A stretch of 64,000 nucleotides of DNA from Mycetocola miduiensis (GTDB lineage: Bacteria > Actinomycetota > Actinomycetes > Actinomycetales > Microbacteriaceae): the NCBI RefSeq assembly GCF_900115155.1, contig NZ_FOVM01000012.1:1-64000 (forward strand). The letters are read 5' to 3'. Every line of letters starts with the position of its first letter. Position 1 is the stretch's first letter. The position numbers and the translations under genes are program-made. The notes beneath the pieces were generated by a model. The model did no database searches and was not told the origin of the DNA. It saw only the letters and a program-made list of their open reading frames with translations. Positions 54,616 to 62,770 of the stretch are shown here, piece by piece.

Positions 54616-55776
54616 ATGCGTTCCTCAGTGCCTGTTGTTCCCCGACCGCGAGGGCGGATCCCGTCGCTCGACGGCGTTCGGGGAATCGCGGCGGTTGTCG
54701 TCGTTCTCTACCACCATTCGCTCGTGGCTCGCCCCGCCCTCGAACAGCAGTCTGGCGTCTGGGAGTGGCTGACGCAGTCGCCCGCAAAACTGCTCATCGC
54801 AGGCTCGGAAGCCGTGCTCGTCTTTTTCGTGCTGAGCGGTCTCGTCGTCGCTCTCCCGGCACTGCAGGGACGGCTGCACTGGCTGTCGTACTACCCCAGC
54901 CGGCTGCTGCGCCTGTATCTGCCTGTTGGGGCTTCCCTTCTCCTCGCCGCGGTCTTTGTCGCGCTTGTTCCTCACTCGGGCGGGAAGGCCGCCGCCGGTA
55001 GCTGGTTGATCGAGCGAAACGCAGACAGCGCGCCGCTGTCGCTCCTGTTGGATGAAGCAACGCTCCTGCCTGCGACGTACACACTCAACAACGTGCTCTG
55101 GTCGCTGCGCTGGGAAGTGCTCTTCTCCCTGCTGCTCCCTCTTTTCGTCGTCGTCGCCCGCGCTGTGGCATCCCACGTCTGGCCGGCCGTCGTGGTCAGT
55201 TCCCTCGCCATGGTTCTCGGCCGCGTCGTCGGAGTGGATGCCCTCGTCTACCTGCCGACGTTCTTCCTCGGAACGCTGATGGCGGCGAACCTGGACCGGC
55301 TGCACGCCTGGGGCCGGATGGTCAATACCCGCAGCGGGGGTGGAGTCTGGTTCGGCATCGGAGTCGCCTCCGCCTGCCTGCTCATCCTCGGCTGGCTGGC
55401 GCGACCCGTGGTACCCGCCAGCTCAACTGGAAGCGCAGTGCTGTGGGGTCTTGCCGGCCTCGGCGCCGGCGGCCTGATCGTCGTTGCTCTGCTCTCTCCG
55501 CTGGCCAAGCGTCTGCTGGAGTCGTCGGTGCCGCGCTGGCTGGGACGGATGTCGTTCAGCCTCTACCTGGTGCACGTCCCGGTGCTGGCCGCCGCAGCGT
55601 TTCTCATCGGTGACGACCGGTGGTGGCTGGTTTCAGCCGTCGCAGTCCCGGCAAGTTTCGCCATCGCCGTGCTATTCCACGCCGCAGTCGAAAGACCAGC
55701 GCACGCGCTGGCGCGGTCGGTGGGAGTCCGCGTTCGGTCGCAGCCCGTTCGATCTCCCGTGCCCACATCCGTGTGA
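54616..55776 (+). CDS. Acyltransferase family 3 (OafA/NodX-like)
   Basis: A 386-residue membrane O-acyltransferase with ten or so helices. The N-terminal RIPSLDGVRGIAAVVVVLYH with its His is the family hallmark, and FVLSGLVVAL and WSLRWEVLFSLLLPLFVV follow. The C-terminal PRWLGRMSFSLYLVHVPVL is also typical. It most likely acetylates or otherwise acylates sugars of the exported polysaccharide. The ATG is 6 bases after a -10 box. Its last 173 bases overlap the convergent glycosyltransferase gene, an unusually long antisense overlap of two apparently real genes. Confidence 0.9.
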   Translation: MRSSVPVVPRPRGRIPSLDGVRGIAAVVVVLYHHSLVARPALEQQSGVWEWLTQSPAKLLIAGSEAVLVFFVLSGLVVALPALQGRLHWLSYYPSRLLRLYLPVGASLLLAAVFVALVPHSGGKAAAGSWLIERNADSAPLSLLLDEATLLPATYTLNNVLWSLRWEVLFSLLLPLFVVVARAVASHVWPAVVVSSLAMVLGRVVGVDALVYLPTFFLGTLMAANLDRLHAWGRMVNTRSGGGVWFGIGVASACLLILGWLARPVVPASSTGSAVLWGLAGLGAGGLIVVALLSPLAKRLLESSVPRWLGRMSFSLYLVHVPVLAAAAFLIGDDRWWLVSAVAVPASFAIAVLFHAAVERPAHALARSVGVRVRSQPVRSPVPTSV

Positions 55777-57157
55777 CGGCGTCGTCTGAGTACTGCTCAG
55801 CGGTGCGCACCGCGTTCCTCCTGAGGGTTGCCACCCGCTCGGCCGGAAGGGCGAGAAGATTTTCGATGGCCGCGGTCAGGGCGGGGACGTCTCCCGCGGG
55901 AACGAGGAATCCGTTGTGCCCTGACCGGATGATGTCGGCGGGGCCGTAGGGGACGTCGTACGCGATCGGCACGCATCCGTTCGCCATGGCCTCGACGAGC
56001 ACGAGCGGCAGACCCTCGCTCTTCGACGTGAGCAGCAGGAATGACGCTTCGGCAAGTTCCCGGCTTGCGCCCGCCCGGTAACCGTGGAGGGTGATTCTCG
56101 CCTGGCTGCCCGCCGCTTTCGCGACGGCGCGTTCCACTTTCGGACGGCCTGGCCCCTCGCCGAAAACATCGAGGCGGATCGCGTGGGGGACGGAAGATAC
56201 CGCCTGCACAGCGTGTTCCACGCGTTTCCGCGAATCAAGCGACGCCAGGACGATGCCGCGATACGGGTCCCGGTCCGATGCCAGCGAATCGAGCGCGTCA
56301 CGGGAGACATCCCTGCCGTTGGGAATCACCGTCAGGCGTGCGTGCGTGCCCAGGACGAGCCGGGCGTCTGCGAGTTGACGTTCGGTGAGGAACACGAATC
56401 GGTCGAATCCTTCGGGCGACCGGAAGACATCGGCGCGCGACGCGCGAACCTGAAGCGGGTCGGAAGAGCTCTGGCGATGCGAGGCATGGACGACATGAAA
56501 CGTCAGAAGCCCTCGCCTTCGGTAGCCGGCGAGGAACCTCGCACTCGTTTTGCTGTCGACGATGAGGGTCGTCGGCCGGCCGTCCCTCAGCTGGTCGAGC
56601 CACCACCGGTAAAGCGACCTGGCGCTCGTCCATCGTCGACGTGGTTGTCCCTCCGCATCGCACCAGACGATCACGCGCCCGCCCGGCGTGCCTCGCTCGT
56701 GCACGTCACGGCGATCGGACACGGCCAGTGTTCCGTCACTTCGGTAATGGTCGACCTGAAGATCGGTCCCTCCGTCGCCGGCGCGGCGGATGCGCATCAG
56801 CTCACGCCCGTCCCGTCGCACCGACGTGTCTGCCTGGTCCACGGAAAGCGGCGTGAAGGTCGCTCTCCTGGCGGCATGCGCCTCATCGGGATCGTCCGGC
56901 GGCGTTTTCTCCCTGAGCCAGTCCCAGATGTTTAACAGCGTCATGCCGTCGGTGAGCTCGCCGGATGCGCGCAGCCGCTGCTCGAGGGCCGGGTAGTCCG
57001 GCCGCAAATCGAAGGTGACGACGTCGACCTGCACCTCACCAAGCCGGACGAAGGCGCGGGAACGATGCAGAAGCGCCCCGGTCATTCCCCCGAACTTGTC
57101 GTCGATTCCCCAGGTCACGGCGAGGTGGCATCCTGGCCGCAGGCGCACAGGCGGCAT
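55604..57157 (-). CDS. TagE-like glycosyltransferase (GT4)
   Basis: A 517-residue enzyme like the poly(glycerol-phosphate) alpha-glucosyltransferases that decorate wall teichoic acid. The N-terminal third is a family-specific beta-rich domain (WGIDDKFGGMTGALLHRSRAF at its start, here split: WGIDDKFGGMTG, ALLHRSRAF). The donor domain has VIPNGRDVSRDALDSL, IVLASLDSRKRVEHAV and LLTSKSEGLPLVLVEAMANG, the EX7E site. GGAGGAGG precedes ATG 57157. It may glycosylate a glycerol- or sugar-phosphate backbone; no teichoic-acid polymerase is in the window. The 3' end runs 173 bases into the acyltransferase gene. Confidence 0.87.
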   Translation of the reverse strand: MPPVRLRPGCHLAVTWGIDDKFGGMTGALLHRSRAFVRLGEVQVDVVTFDLRPDYPALEQRLRASGELTDGMTLLNIWDWLREKTPPDDPDEAHAARRATFTPLSVDQADTSVRRDGRELMRIRRAGDGGTDLQVDHYRSDGTLAVSDRRDVHERGTPGGRVIVWCDAEGQPRRRWTSARSLYRWWLDQLRDGRPTTLIVDSKTSARFLAGYRRRGLLTFHVVHASHRQSSSDPLQVRASRADVFRSPEGFDRFVFLTERQLADARLVLGTHARLTVIPNGRDVSRDALDSLASDRDPYRGIVLASLDSRKRVEHAVQAVSSVPHAIRLDVFGEGPGRPKVERAVAKAAGSQARITLHGYRAGASRELAEASFLLLTSKSEGLPLVLVEAMANGCVPIAYDVPYGPADIIRSGHNGFLVPAGDVPALTAAIENLLALPAERVATLRRNAVRTAEQYSDDAVTRMWAREIERAATERGLPPTAPARALVFRLRRGIARRWRNLPGLRRLKPATTGRHR

Positions 57158-57303
57158 GTGATCCTCCTCCGGGTAACGGCCGGCCAACCGGCCGGCACGG
57201 GAACGATCCTCGCACCTCCAGTATCCGCTTGGGATCGACTTGCTGTTCCGCTGCAGCCGGTGTACCGGAGTGATCATCCGGTGCGCGGGGCGCGTTTCTC
57301 GGA

Positions 57304-58482
57304 CTAGACGAACGCAGCTTTGCCGGTGATGGCCCGTCCGACGATCAGCGAATTCATTTCCCGGGTGCCCTCGTATGAGTACAGTGCTTCGGCGTCGGCG
57401 AAGAACCGTGCGGCTTCATAGTCGAGGACGATGCCGTTCCCGCCCATCGCCTCGCGGGCCCACGCCACGGTCTCCCGCATCCGTGACGTGCAGAACCCTT
57501 TCGCCAGCGCCGAGTGTTCGTCTCGCTGGGTGCCTTCATCGAGCATCTGGGAGACCCGCACGCACATGGCCATCGACGCGGTGATGTTGCCCAGGCATTT
57601 TGCGAGCAGGTCCTGCACGAGTTGGTGCTCGGCGATCTTCCGGCCGAACTGTTCCCGTTCCTTCGCGTACGCCACGGCCGCCTCATATGCCCCCACCGCG
57701 ACGCCGACACTCGACCACGCCACGGCGGCCCTGGTCAGCCGCAACACTTTGGCGGTGTCACGGAACGATCGGGCGTTCGCGAGCCGCATGCGCTCGGGAA
57801 CCACGACGTTGTCGAGGACGATATCGGCGTTCTGCACAGGACGCAGGGCGATTTTGCGGTCGATTTTCGTGGCGGTGTAGCCCGGGCTTGACGTCTCCAC
57901 GAGGAATCCCTTGACCTGGTCGTCTGCGGAGTCCTTCGCCCAGATGATCGTGATGTCGCTGAAGGTGGCGTTGCCGATCCAGCGCTTCGAACCGTTGAGG
58001 ACCCAGGAGTCCCCGTCCCTCGTCGCGGTCGTCCGGAGTCCCCGGGCGCTGTCGCTTCCCGAGAGCGGTTCGGTCAGGCCGAAAGCGCCGATGACCTCGC
58101 CTGACGCCATCTTCGGCAGCCAGGTATCGCGCTGCTCCTGCGAACCACACACACTGATCGACCCCATCGCGAGGCCCTCCTGCACGCCGACGAACGTGGC
58201 CATCGATGCGTCGACCCTGGCCATCTCCATCGACACCAGCCCCCGGAAAACGGCGGAGTTCTCGAACGGGCGGGTTTCCGCAAACGGGAACCGGGCGACA
58301 TCCGTTTCGAGGAAGGATCCGATGAGCTCGTGCGGGAACTCAGCGCGCTCCCAGTAGTCATTGATGACGGGGCGGACGGTGCCCTCCATGTAGTCGCGGA
58401 TCCGCATCAGGGCGTCCTGCTCCTGCCCGTTGAGGAGCGTCTCGAATCCGTAGAAATCGCTGGCGAGGGGTTCGAACGGCAT
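57304..58482 (-). CDS. Acyl-CoA dehydrogenase (glutaryl-CoA dehydrogenase-like)
   Basis: A 392-residue flavin enzyme oxidising an acyl-CoA at the alpha-beta bond. FGLTEPLSGSDSARGLRTTA and WVLNGSKRWIGNATFSDI bind FAD, and EAMGGNGIVLDYEAARFFAD and SYEGTREMNSLIVGRAITG cover the C-terminal domain. The Glu in YEGT is the catalytic base, placed as in glutaryl-CoA dehydrogenases. ATG 58482 has GGAG 6 bases upstream; ATG 58494 is the alternative. It borders, but does not belong to, the polysaccharide genes. Confidence 0.92.
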   Translation of the reverse strand: MPFEPLASDFYGFETLLNGQEQDALMRIRDYMEGTVRPVINDYWERAEFPHELIGSFLETDVARFPFAETRPFENSAVFRGLVSMEMARVDASMATFVGVQEGLAMGSISVCGSQEQRDTWLPKMASGEVIGAFGLTEPLSGSDSARGLRTTATRDGDSWVLNGSKRWIGNATFSDITIIWAKDSADDQVKGFLVETSSPGYTATKIDRKIALRPVQNADIVLDNVVVPERMRLANARSFRDTAKVLRLTRAAVAWSSVGVAVGAYEAAVAYAKEREQFGRKIAEHQLVQDLLAKCLGNITASMAMCVRVSQMLDEGTQRDEHSALAKGFCTSRMRETVAWAREAMGGNGIVLDYEAARFFADAEALYSYEGTREMNSLIVGRAITGKAAFV

Positions 58483-58656
58483 GCGTGGCTCCATTGCGTC
58501 TTGGGCAGCGTAAAGAATCTCCTCAGAGCCTAGGTAACGGCCCGGGCGCCCGACAATACGGTTGGCCGAACGGACAACGGCGGGTGAACACCGCCTCGCT
58601 GCCGTTGTAGGGTGGCGATAATCCCGCACGCCCCGGCACCCCGTTAGGACGAGCCT

Positions 58657-59850
58657 GTGTTTGTTCCCATCGCCAACACACCCCGCAACTACGCCTGGGG
58701 TTCCGCTACCGACATTGCCGCCCTGCTCGGCGTGGCGCCGTCAGGGCAACCTGAGGCGGAATTATGGCTCGGGGCACACCCCGGTTCGCCGGCCAGGATC
58801 GTCACCCCCGGCGCCGTCGGCGGGTTCGAAACGCTCGCCGACTGGGTCGAGCACGACCCGGCATCCGCCGGCCTCGCCGAACCGCGGCTGCCGTTCCTGC
58901 TCAAGCTCCTCGCCGCGAACGCCCCGCTGTCTTTGCAGGCTCACCCGTCGGCCGCACAGGCCGCAGACGGGTTCGCCCGGGAGAACGCCGCCGGCCTGGC
59001 CCAGAACGATCCCATCCGAAATTACAAGGACGCGTTCCACAAACCGGAACTGATCTTCGCGCTGAGCGAGCGCTTCGAAGCGCTCTGCGGGTTCCGGCCC
59101 GTGGCTGATGCCGCCGCCGACGTCGACGCCCTGCTCGCCGTCCCCGGGCTGTCCGCCGAGACCCGCGCCGCGCTCAGCTCTTTTCGGTCGTCTCTCAACG
59201 GTCCCGATTCGGAGGTGCTCCGCCGGGTCGTCGGATCCCTCCTGGGGGAGGACGTTTCCGTGCTGGTAGCGGCGGTGACCGACGCCGCAGCGTCCGCTCC
59301 GCTGACGCCCGCCGTCGACACGGTGCGGATGCTCGCCGACCACTACCCGGGCGACCCGGGCATCGTCGTGTCACTCCTCGTTCACCGCGTCACCCTTCGG
59401 CGAGGTGAGGTGCTCTACCTGCCCGCAGGCAACATCCATGCGTACCTCCGCGGATTCGGTGTCGAGCTGATGGCCGCGAGCGACAATGTCCTCCGCGGCG
59501 GGCTCACGCCGAAGCACATCGACGTGGCAGAACTCCTCAGCGTCCTCGACTTCACGCCCCTGCCCGTGCCGTACCTCCGGCCGGAGCGAGCGGCGGACGG
59601 GGTCGAGCTCTACCGCCCGGGCGTACCCGACTTCGAGCTGAGTCACGTCGTCGCGTCCGGGGACGGATTGCCGACGGTCGATCTGCCTGGGGTAGCCATC
59701 GCCATCGCGACGGCCGGCGACCTGACGCTCGCCGGGGCATCCGGCACCATCGACCTGCGCCAGGGCGATGCCGTCTACATCACTGCGGATGAGGGCAGCA
59801 TTGCCGTGCGGGGAACTGGCGAGCTCTTCGTCGCCAGCACGCGGCTGTAG
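58657..59850 (+). CDS. manA: Mannose-6-phosphate isomerase, class I
   Basis: A 397-residue zinc isomerase that interconverts fructose and mannose 6-phosphate, feeding GDP-mannose for wall glycans. Motifs are NYAWGSATDIAALLG, SLQAHPSAAQAADGF with the zinc-binding Gln and His, HKPELIFALSERFEALCGF and LYLPAGNIHAYLRGFGVELM. Translation starts at GTG 58657, with AGGACGAG as ribosome binding site and GATAAT (58617-58622) as a possible -10. In M. tuberculosis manA also lies close to whiB2, as it does here. Confidence 0.94.
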   Translation: MFVPIANTPRNYAWGSATDIAALLGVAPSGQPEAELWLGAHPGSPARIVTPGAVGGFETLADWVEHDPASAGLAEPRLPFLLKLLAANAPLSLQAHPSAAQAADGFARENAAGLAQNDPIRNYKDAFHKPELIFALSERFEALCGFRPVADAAADVDALLAVPGLSAETRAALSSFRSSLNGPDSEVLRRVVGSLLGEDVSVLVAAVTDAAASAPLTPAVDTVRMLADHYPGDPGIVVSLLVHRVTLRRGEVLYLPAGNIHAYLRGFGVELMAASDNVLRGGLTPKHIDVAELLSVLDFTPLPVPYLRPERAADGVELYRPGVPDFELSHVVASGDGLPTVDLPGVAIAIATAGDLTLAGASGTIDLRQGDAVYITADEGSIAVRGTGELFVASTRL

Positions 59851-59857
59851 CGACCCG

Positions 59858-60826
59858 TCAGCCCGCAGCCATCACCGCCTCGCCGGTGCAGCTGAACGTG
59901 CGGCGATAGGCATTCGGAGTGGTGTGGAGCACCTTCAAAAAGTGGTGACGCATCACGGCGGATGATCCGAAGCCGGACTCCGTCGCGATCTGCTCCAGCC
60001 CGACGTCGGTGCGCTCGAGCAACTGCTGGGCACGGATCAGGCGTTGCCGGTTCAACCAGGCCGCCGGTGTTGCGCCCATCTCCGCGCGGAACCGGCGGGC
60101 GAACGTGCGCTCAGACATGAGCGCTTTCGCTGCCAGCACGTCGACGGGCAGGTCCTCGGCGAGGTTCGCAAGCATCCATTCGGTCACGCCGGCGAACGAA
60201 TCGCTCTGCCGCTCGGGGATCGGCGCCTGGATGAACTGCGCCTGCCCGCCGTCCCGCTGGGGAGGCACCACCATCCGCCTCGCGATCACATTCGCGGCTG
60301 CCGCACCGAGTTCAGTTCGAACAAGGTGCAGGCACGCGTCGATGCCTGCAGCCGTTCCTGCGCCGGTGATGACCCGGCGGTCCTCGACGAACAGGACGTC
60401 GGCGTCGACCGTTGTCGCGGGGTAGTTACGGGTGAGCCGGTCGGTGTACATCCAGTGCGTCGTGCTGCGCCTGCCGTCGAGGATCCCGGCCTCCGCAAGC
60501 GCGAAGGCGCCGGTGCAGACGCTGAGAATCCACGCTCCGCGCGCCTCCGCTTGTTGCAGGAGTTCGATGATGCGGGGGTCGAGGGTACCGACGGAGAAGG
60601 CGGGAACAGCGATGAGGTCGGCATCCCTCGCCTCGTCGAGTCCTTTGTCAATGACGAGGTCGAAGCCGAGCTTGGTGCGGATCGGACCGGGCTCAGCGGC
60701 CACGATGTGGAAGTCGAACGTCGGCCCGCCCATGTCCGATCGGTCGATGCCGAACACCTCGCAGAGCACCCCGAATTCGAACGGGGCCATCTCGGGCAGG
60801 GCGAGGACGGCGATTTTCTTCAACAT
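59858..60826 (-). CDS. GlxA-family transcriptional regulator (DJ-1/PfpI + AraC)
   Basis: A 322-residue regulator. Residues 1-180 form a DJ-1/PfpI-like domain (KIAVLALPEMAPFEFGVLCE; the nucleophile-elbow Cys in LSVCTGAFALAEAGILDG). Residues 215-315 are two AraC-type helix-turn-helices, including SERTFARRFRAEMGATPAAW and IATESGFGSSAVMRHHFL. The ligand is unknown; relatives sense small metabolites. ATG 60826 follows AAAGG. It is divergent from a small membrane protein, and the shared promoter region carries six TGGCA sites, probable targets of this protein itself. Confidence 0.9.
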   Translation of the reverse strand: MLKKIAVLALPEMAPFEFGVLCEVFGIDRSDMGGPTFDFHIVAAEPGPIRTKLGFDLVIDKGLDEARDADLIAVPAFSVGTLDPRIIELLQQAEARGAWILSVCTGAFALAEAGILDGRRSTTHWMYTDRLTRNYPATTVDADVLFVEDRRVITGAGTAAGIDACLHLVRTELGAAAANVIARRMVVPPQRDGGQAQFIQAPIPERQSDSFAGVTEWMLANLAEDLPVDVLAAKALMSERTFARRFRAEMGATPAAWLNRQRLIRAQQLLERTDVGLEQIATESGFGSSAVMRHHFLKVLHTTPNAYRRTFSCTGEAVMAAG

Positions 60827-60843
60827 GTCGGAGCCTTTCGCAT

Positions 60844-60916
60844 TGGCAGGAATGTATCGAACTGTGGCAACTCTGCCACTGTTGGCAGTATCTGGCAATA
60901 CCTAGATTTACTGCCA
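60844..60916. promoter_or_regulatory. Cluster of TGGCA sites between the GlxA-type regulator and the small membrane protein
   Basis: TGGCA occurs on the plus strand at 60844, 60865, 60883 and 60893, and on the minus strand at 60874-60878 and 60912-60916. CTGCCA-CTGT-TGGCAG (60873-60888) is a perfect inverted repeat. This is a strong candidate operator. Confidence 0.55.
60903..60908 (+). promoter_or_regulatory. -10 box of the small membrane protein gene
   Basis: TAGATT ends 7 bases before ATG 60916. TTGGCA (60882-60887) could be a -35 but the spacer is short at 15 bases. Confidence 0.4.
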
Positions 60917-61086
60917 TGATGTTGCTACTGATCCTCCTTCTGGCCTCGGTCGTGTACGCCACGATCGCCACCGTCGTCGAACTCCGACGCGACGGATTCC
61001 GCAGGCTCCCCGAGCGACGTTTCGGCCCCGCCGGCACCGAAAACTCTGACTCGTTCGGCAGATCCCTCATGGCGGGCATGCGCTGA
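60916..61086 (+). CDS. Small single-pass membrane protein (56 residues)
   Basis: A short open frame from ATG 60916 (or the next codon, also ATG) to TGA at 61084-61086. Residues 2-20 are strongly hydrophobic (MLLLILLLASVVYATIATVV) and are followed by the basic stretch ELRRDGFRRLPERRFG and a polar tail. That fits a single membrane helix with a cytoplasmic C-terminus. I do not recognise a family. It is divergent from the GlxA-type regulator and placed under the shared TGGCA sites, so it may be that regulator's target. Confidence 0.6.
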   Translation: MMLLLILLLASVVYATIATVVELRRDGFRRLPERRFGPAGTENSDSFGRSLMAGMR

Positions 61087-61159
61087 GCGGCGGCCCCAAT
61101 TCGGTGTGCCCTAGGCTCGATACCGGGCGGCTGTCGTCGCCCGGGATCGAGGAGGCATT

Positions 61160-62134
61160 ATGACCTGGCTGGTCACCGGAGGCGCCGGATACATCGGCGC
61201 GCACGTCGTCCGCGCATTCGCCGAACAGGGAATCGACGTTGTCGTCCTTGATGACCTGTCGAGCGGGCATGCCGGATTCGTTCCCGAGGGCGTCCCCTTC
61301 GTCCGGGGGAACATCCTCGACCGGGAGATCGTCCGCTCGACCCTCGGGCAGCACGCGGTAACCGGCGTGGTTCACGTCGCCGGTTTCAAGTACGCCGGAG
61401 TTTCGGTCCAGCGGCCACTCCACACCTACGCGCAGAACGTGACAGGCACACTCGTGCTCCTCGAAGCGATGGCTGAACTCGACATCGACCGGATGGTGTT
61501 CTCATCGAGCGCCGCGGTGTACGGCACACCGGACACCGACCTGGTGACCGAGGAGACGCCCAAGAGCCCGGAGTCCCCGTACGGAGAATCAAAGCTCATC
61601 GGTGAATGGCTTCTCCGTGACCAGGAGGTCGCCGCCGGGCTCCGCCACACGTCCCTCCGTTATTTCAACGTCATCGGCTCCGGCTACCCCGACGTGTACG
61701 ACACCAGTCCGCACAACCTGTTGCCGCTGGTCTTCGACGCGCTCCTTGCCGGCCGCACTCCCCGGATCAACGGAGCCGACTACCCGACGCCTGACGGCAC
61801 GTGCGTGCGTGACTACATCCATGTCGGCGACCTCGCGCTTTCGCACGTCGCGGCCGCCAGGCGGCTCGACGCCGGTGACGACATCGAACCCGTCTACAAC
61901 CTCGGCTCCGGCGAGGGTGTCTCGGTGGGGGAGATCATGGCTGCTGTGCGGGACGTCACCGGGATCGACTTCACCCCGGAGGTTGCCGACCGCCGCCCCG
62001 GCGATCCCGCTCGAATCGTCGCCTCCGGCGAACTCGCCGCGCGGGATCTCGACTGGCGGATGCGGCACACCCTTGTCGAAATGGTCGACTCGGCGTGGCG
62101 CGCACGCTTGGAGGCGAAGAGTCCTCGACCTTGA
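61160..62134 (+). CDS. galE: UDP-glucose 4-epimerase (second copy)
   Basis: A 324-residue epimerase with the NAD motif VTGGAGYIGAHVVRAFAEQG, FSSSAAVYGTPDTDLV, catalytic SPYGESK, SLRYFNVIGSGYPDVYDTSP and DGTCVRDYIHVGDLALSH. GAGGAGG precedes ATG 61160 at normal spacing, and a TAGGCT lies about 45 bases upstream. Unlike the first copy it stands alone, near manA and whiB, and may supply UDP-galactose for general metabolism. A related 4-epimerase activity on UDP-GlcNAc cannot be excluded. Confidence 0.92.
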   Translation: MTWLVTGGAGYIGAHVVRAFAEQGIDVVVLDDLSSGHAGFVPEGVPFVRGNILDREIVRSTLGQHAVTGVVHVAGFKYAGVSVQRPLHTYAQNVTGTLVLLEAMAELDIDRMVFSSSAAVYGTPDTDLVTEETPKSPESPYGESKLIGEWLLRDQEVAAGLRHTSLRYFNVIGSGYPDVYDTSPHNLLPLVFDALLAGRTPRINGADYPTPDGTCVRDYIHVGDLALSHVAAARRLDAGDDIEPVYNLGSGEGVSVGEIMAAVRDVTGIDFTPEVADRRPGDPARIVASGELAARDLDWRMRHTLVEMVDSAWRARLEAKSPRP

Positions 62135-62252
62135 TTCGGCGGTTCCCTAGCGAGGTCGCTCAGCGGCCGCGAAGGAAAAGATCGAACAGGCGACACGCCG
62201 GTAAACACGCGGTGAACCCTCCATTGGGGGTTGAGGGTTTACTATCTGCGAC

Positions 62253-62282
62253 TTGACGAAAGCAAATTACACGGGTGTAATT
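62253..62282 (+). promoter_or_regulatory. whiB promoter with overlapping palindromic operator
   Basis: TTGACG (62253-62258), a 17-base spacer and TGTAAT (62276-62281) form a near-consensus promoter. AATTACAC-GG-GTGTAATT (62265-62282) is an 8-bp-arm inverted repeat that covers the -10, the right place for a repressor. Upstream, AACCCTC (62215-62221) and GAGGGTT (62233-62239) form another inverted repeat, perhaps ending the galE transcript. Confidence 0.65.
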
Positions 62283-62328
62283 ATCTCTAGCGCCGCGTGG
62301 CGCACGGGCAACAAGTGGGGAGAGAGAT

Positions 62329-62646
62329 ATGTCACCTGAATATCGCTCTGGTGTTCCCGAAGACTGGTTCATCGATCCGGTCCAGCTGGGCGTACCTGGT
62401 GTTCGCAAGGCTGTCGACGACGATAATCCGCTCGCCTGGCAGTCCGATTCTCTCTGTGCGCAGACCGACCCGGAGGCCTTCTTCCCTGAGAAAGGCGGCT
62501 CGACCCGCGATGCGAAGCGCATCTGCACTAGTTGCGAGGTCCGCACGCAGTGCCTGGAGTACGCCCTCGAGAATGACGAGCGGTTCGGTATCTGGGGTGG
62601 CCTCTCCGAGCGTGAACGTCGCAAACTGAAAAAGCGCGCGGTTTAG
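62329..62646 (+). CDS. whiB2: WhiB-family Fe-S transcriptional regulator (WhiB2/WhmD-like)
   Basis: A 105-residue Wbl protein. Four cysteines at 43, 66, 69 and 75 (SLCAQTDPEAFFPEKGG, RICTSCEVRTQC) should hold a 4Fe-4S cluster, followed by the Wbl turn GIWGGLS and the basic ERERRKLKKR tail for DNA contact. In relatives this type controls septation. The position beside manA and a galE fits whiB2 of mycobacteria. A clear ribosome binding site (GGGGAGAGAG) and a leader of about 40 bases set it apart from its leaderless neighbours. Confidence 0.93.
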   Translation: MSPEYRSGVPEDWFIDPVQLGVPGVRKAVDDDNPLAWQSDSLCAQTDPEAFFPEKGGSTRDAKRICTSCEVRTQCLEYALENDERFGIWGGLSERERRKLKKRAV

Positions 62647-62679
62647 CACCCTCTTCTGACTGGCATCATCCGCTCAACC

Positions 62680-62696
62680 GGCCGGTGAAACCGGCC
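62680..62696 (+). terminator. Hairpin after whiB
   Basis: GGCCGGT-GAA-ACCGGCC, a 7-bp stem with a 3-base loop and no U-tract, 34 bases after the stop. Confidence 0.5.
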
Positions 62697-62757
62697 AGGC
62701 TTCGGCGCGATATCGTGCCACGCCGAGCCGGTCTGGGACCGGGAGGCGCGCCCGACA

Positions 62758-62770
62758 TAGTCTGGACGCG
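62758..62770 (+). promoter_or_regulatory. Leaderless promoter of the membrane glycosyltransferase gene
   Basis: TAGTCT (62758-62763) with 7 bases to ATG 62771 and no ribosome binding site. Confidence 0.55.
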
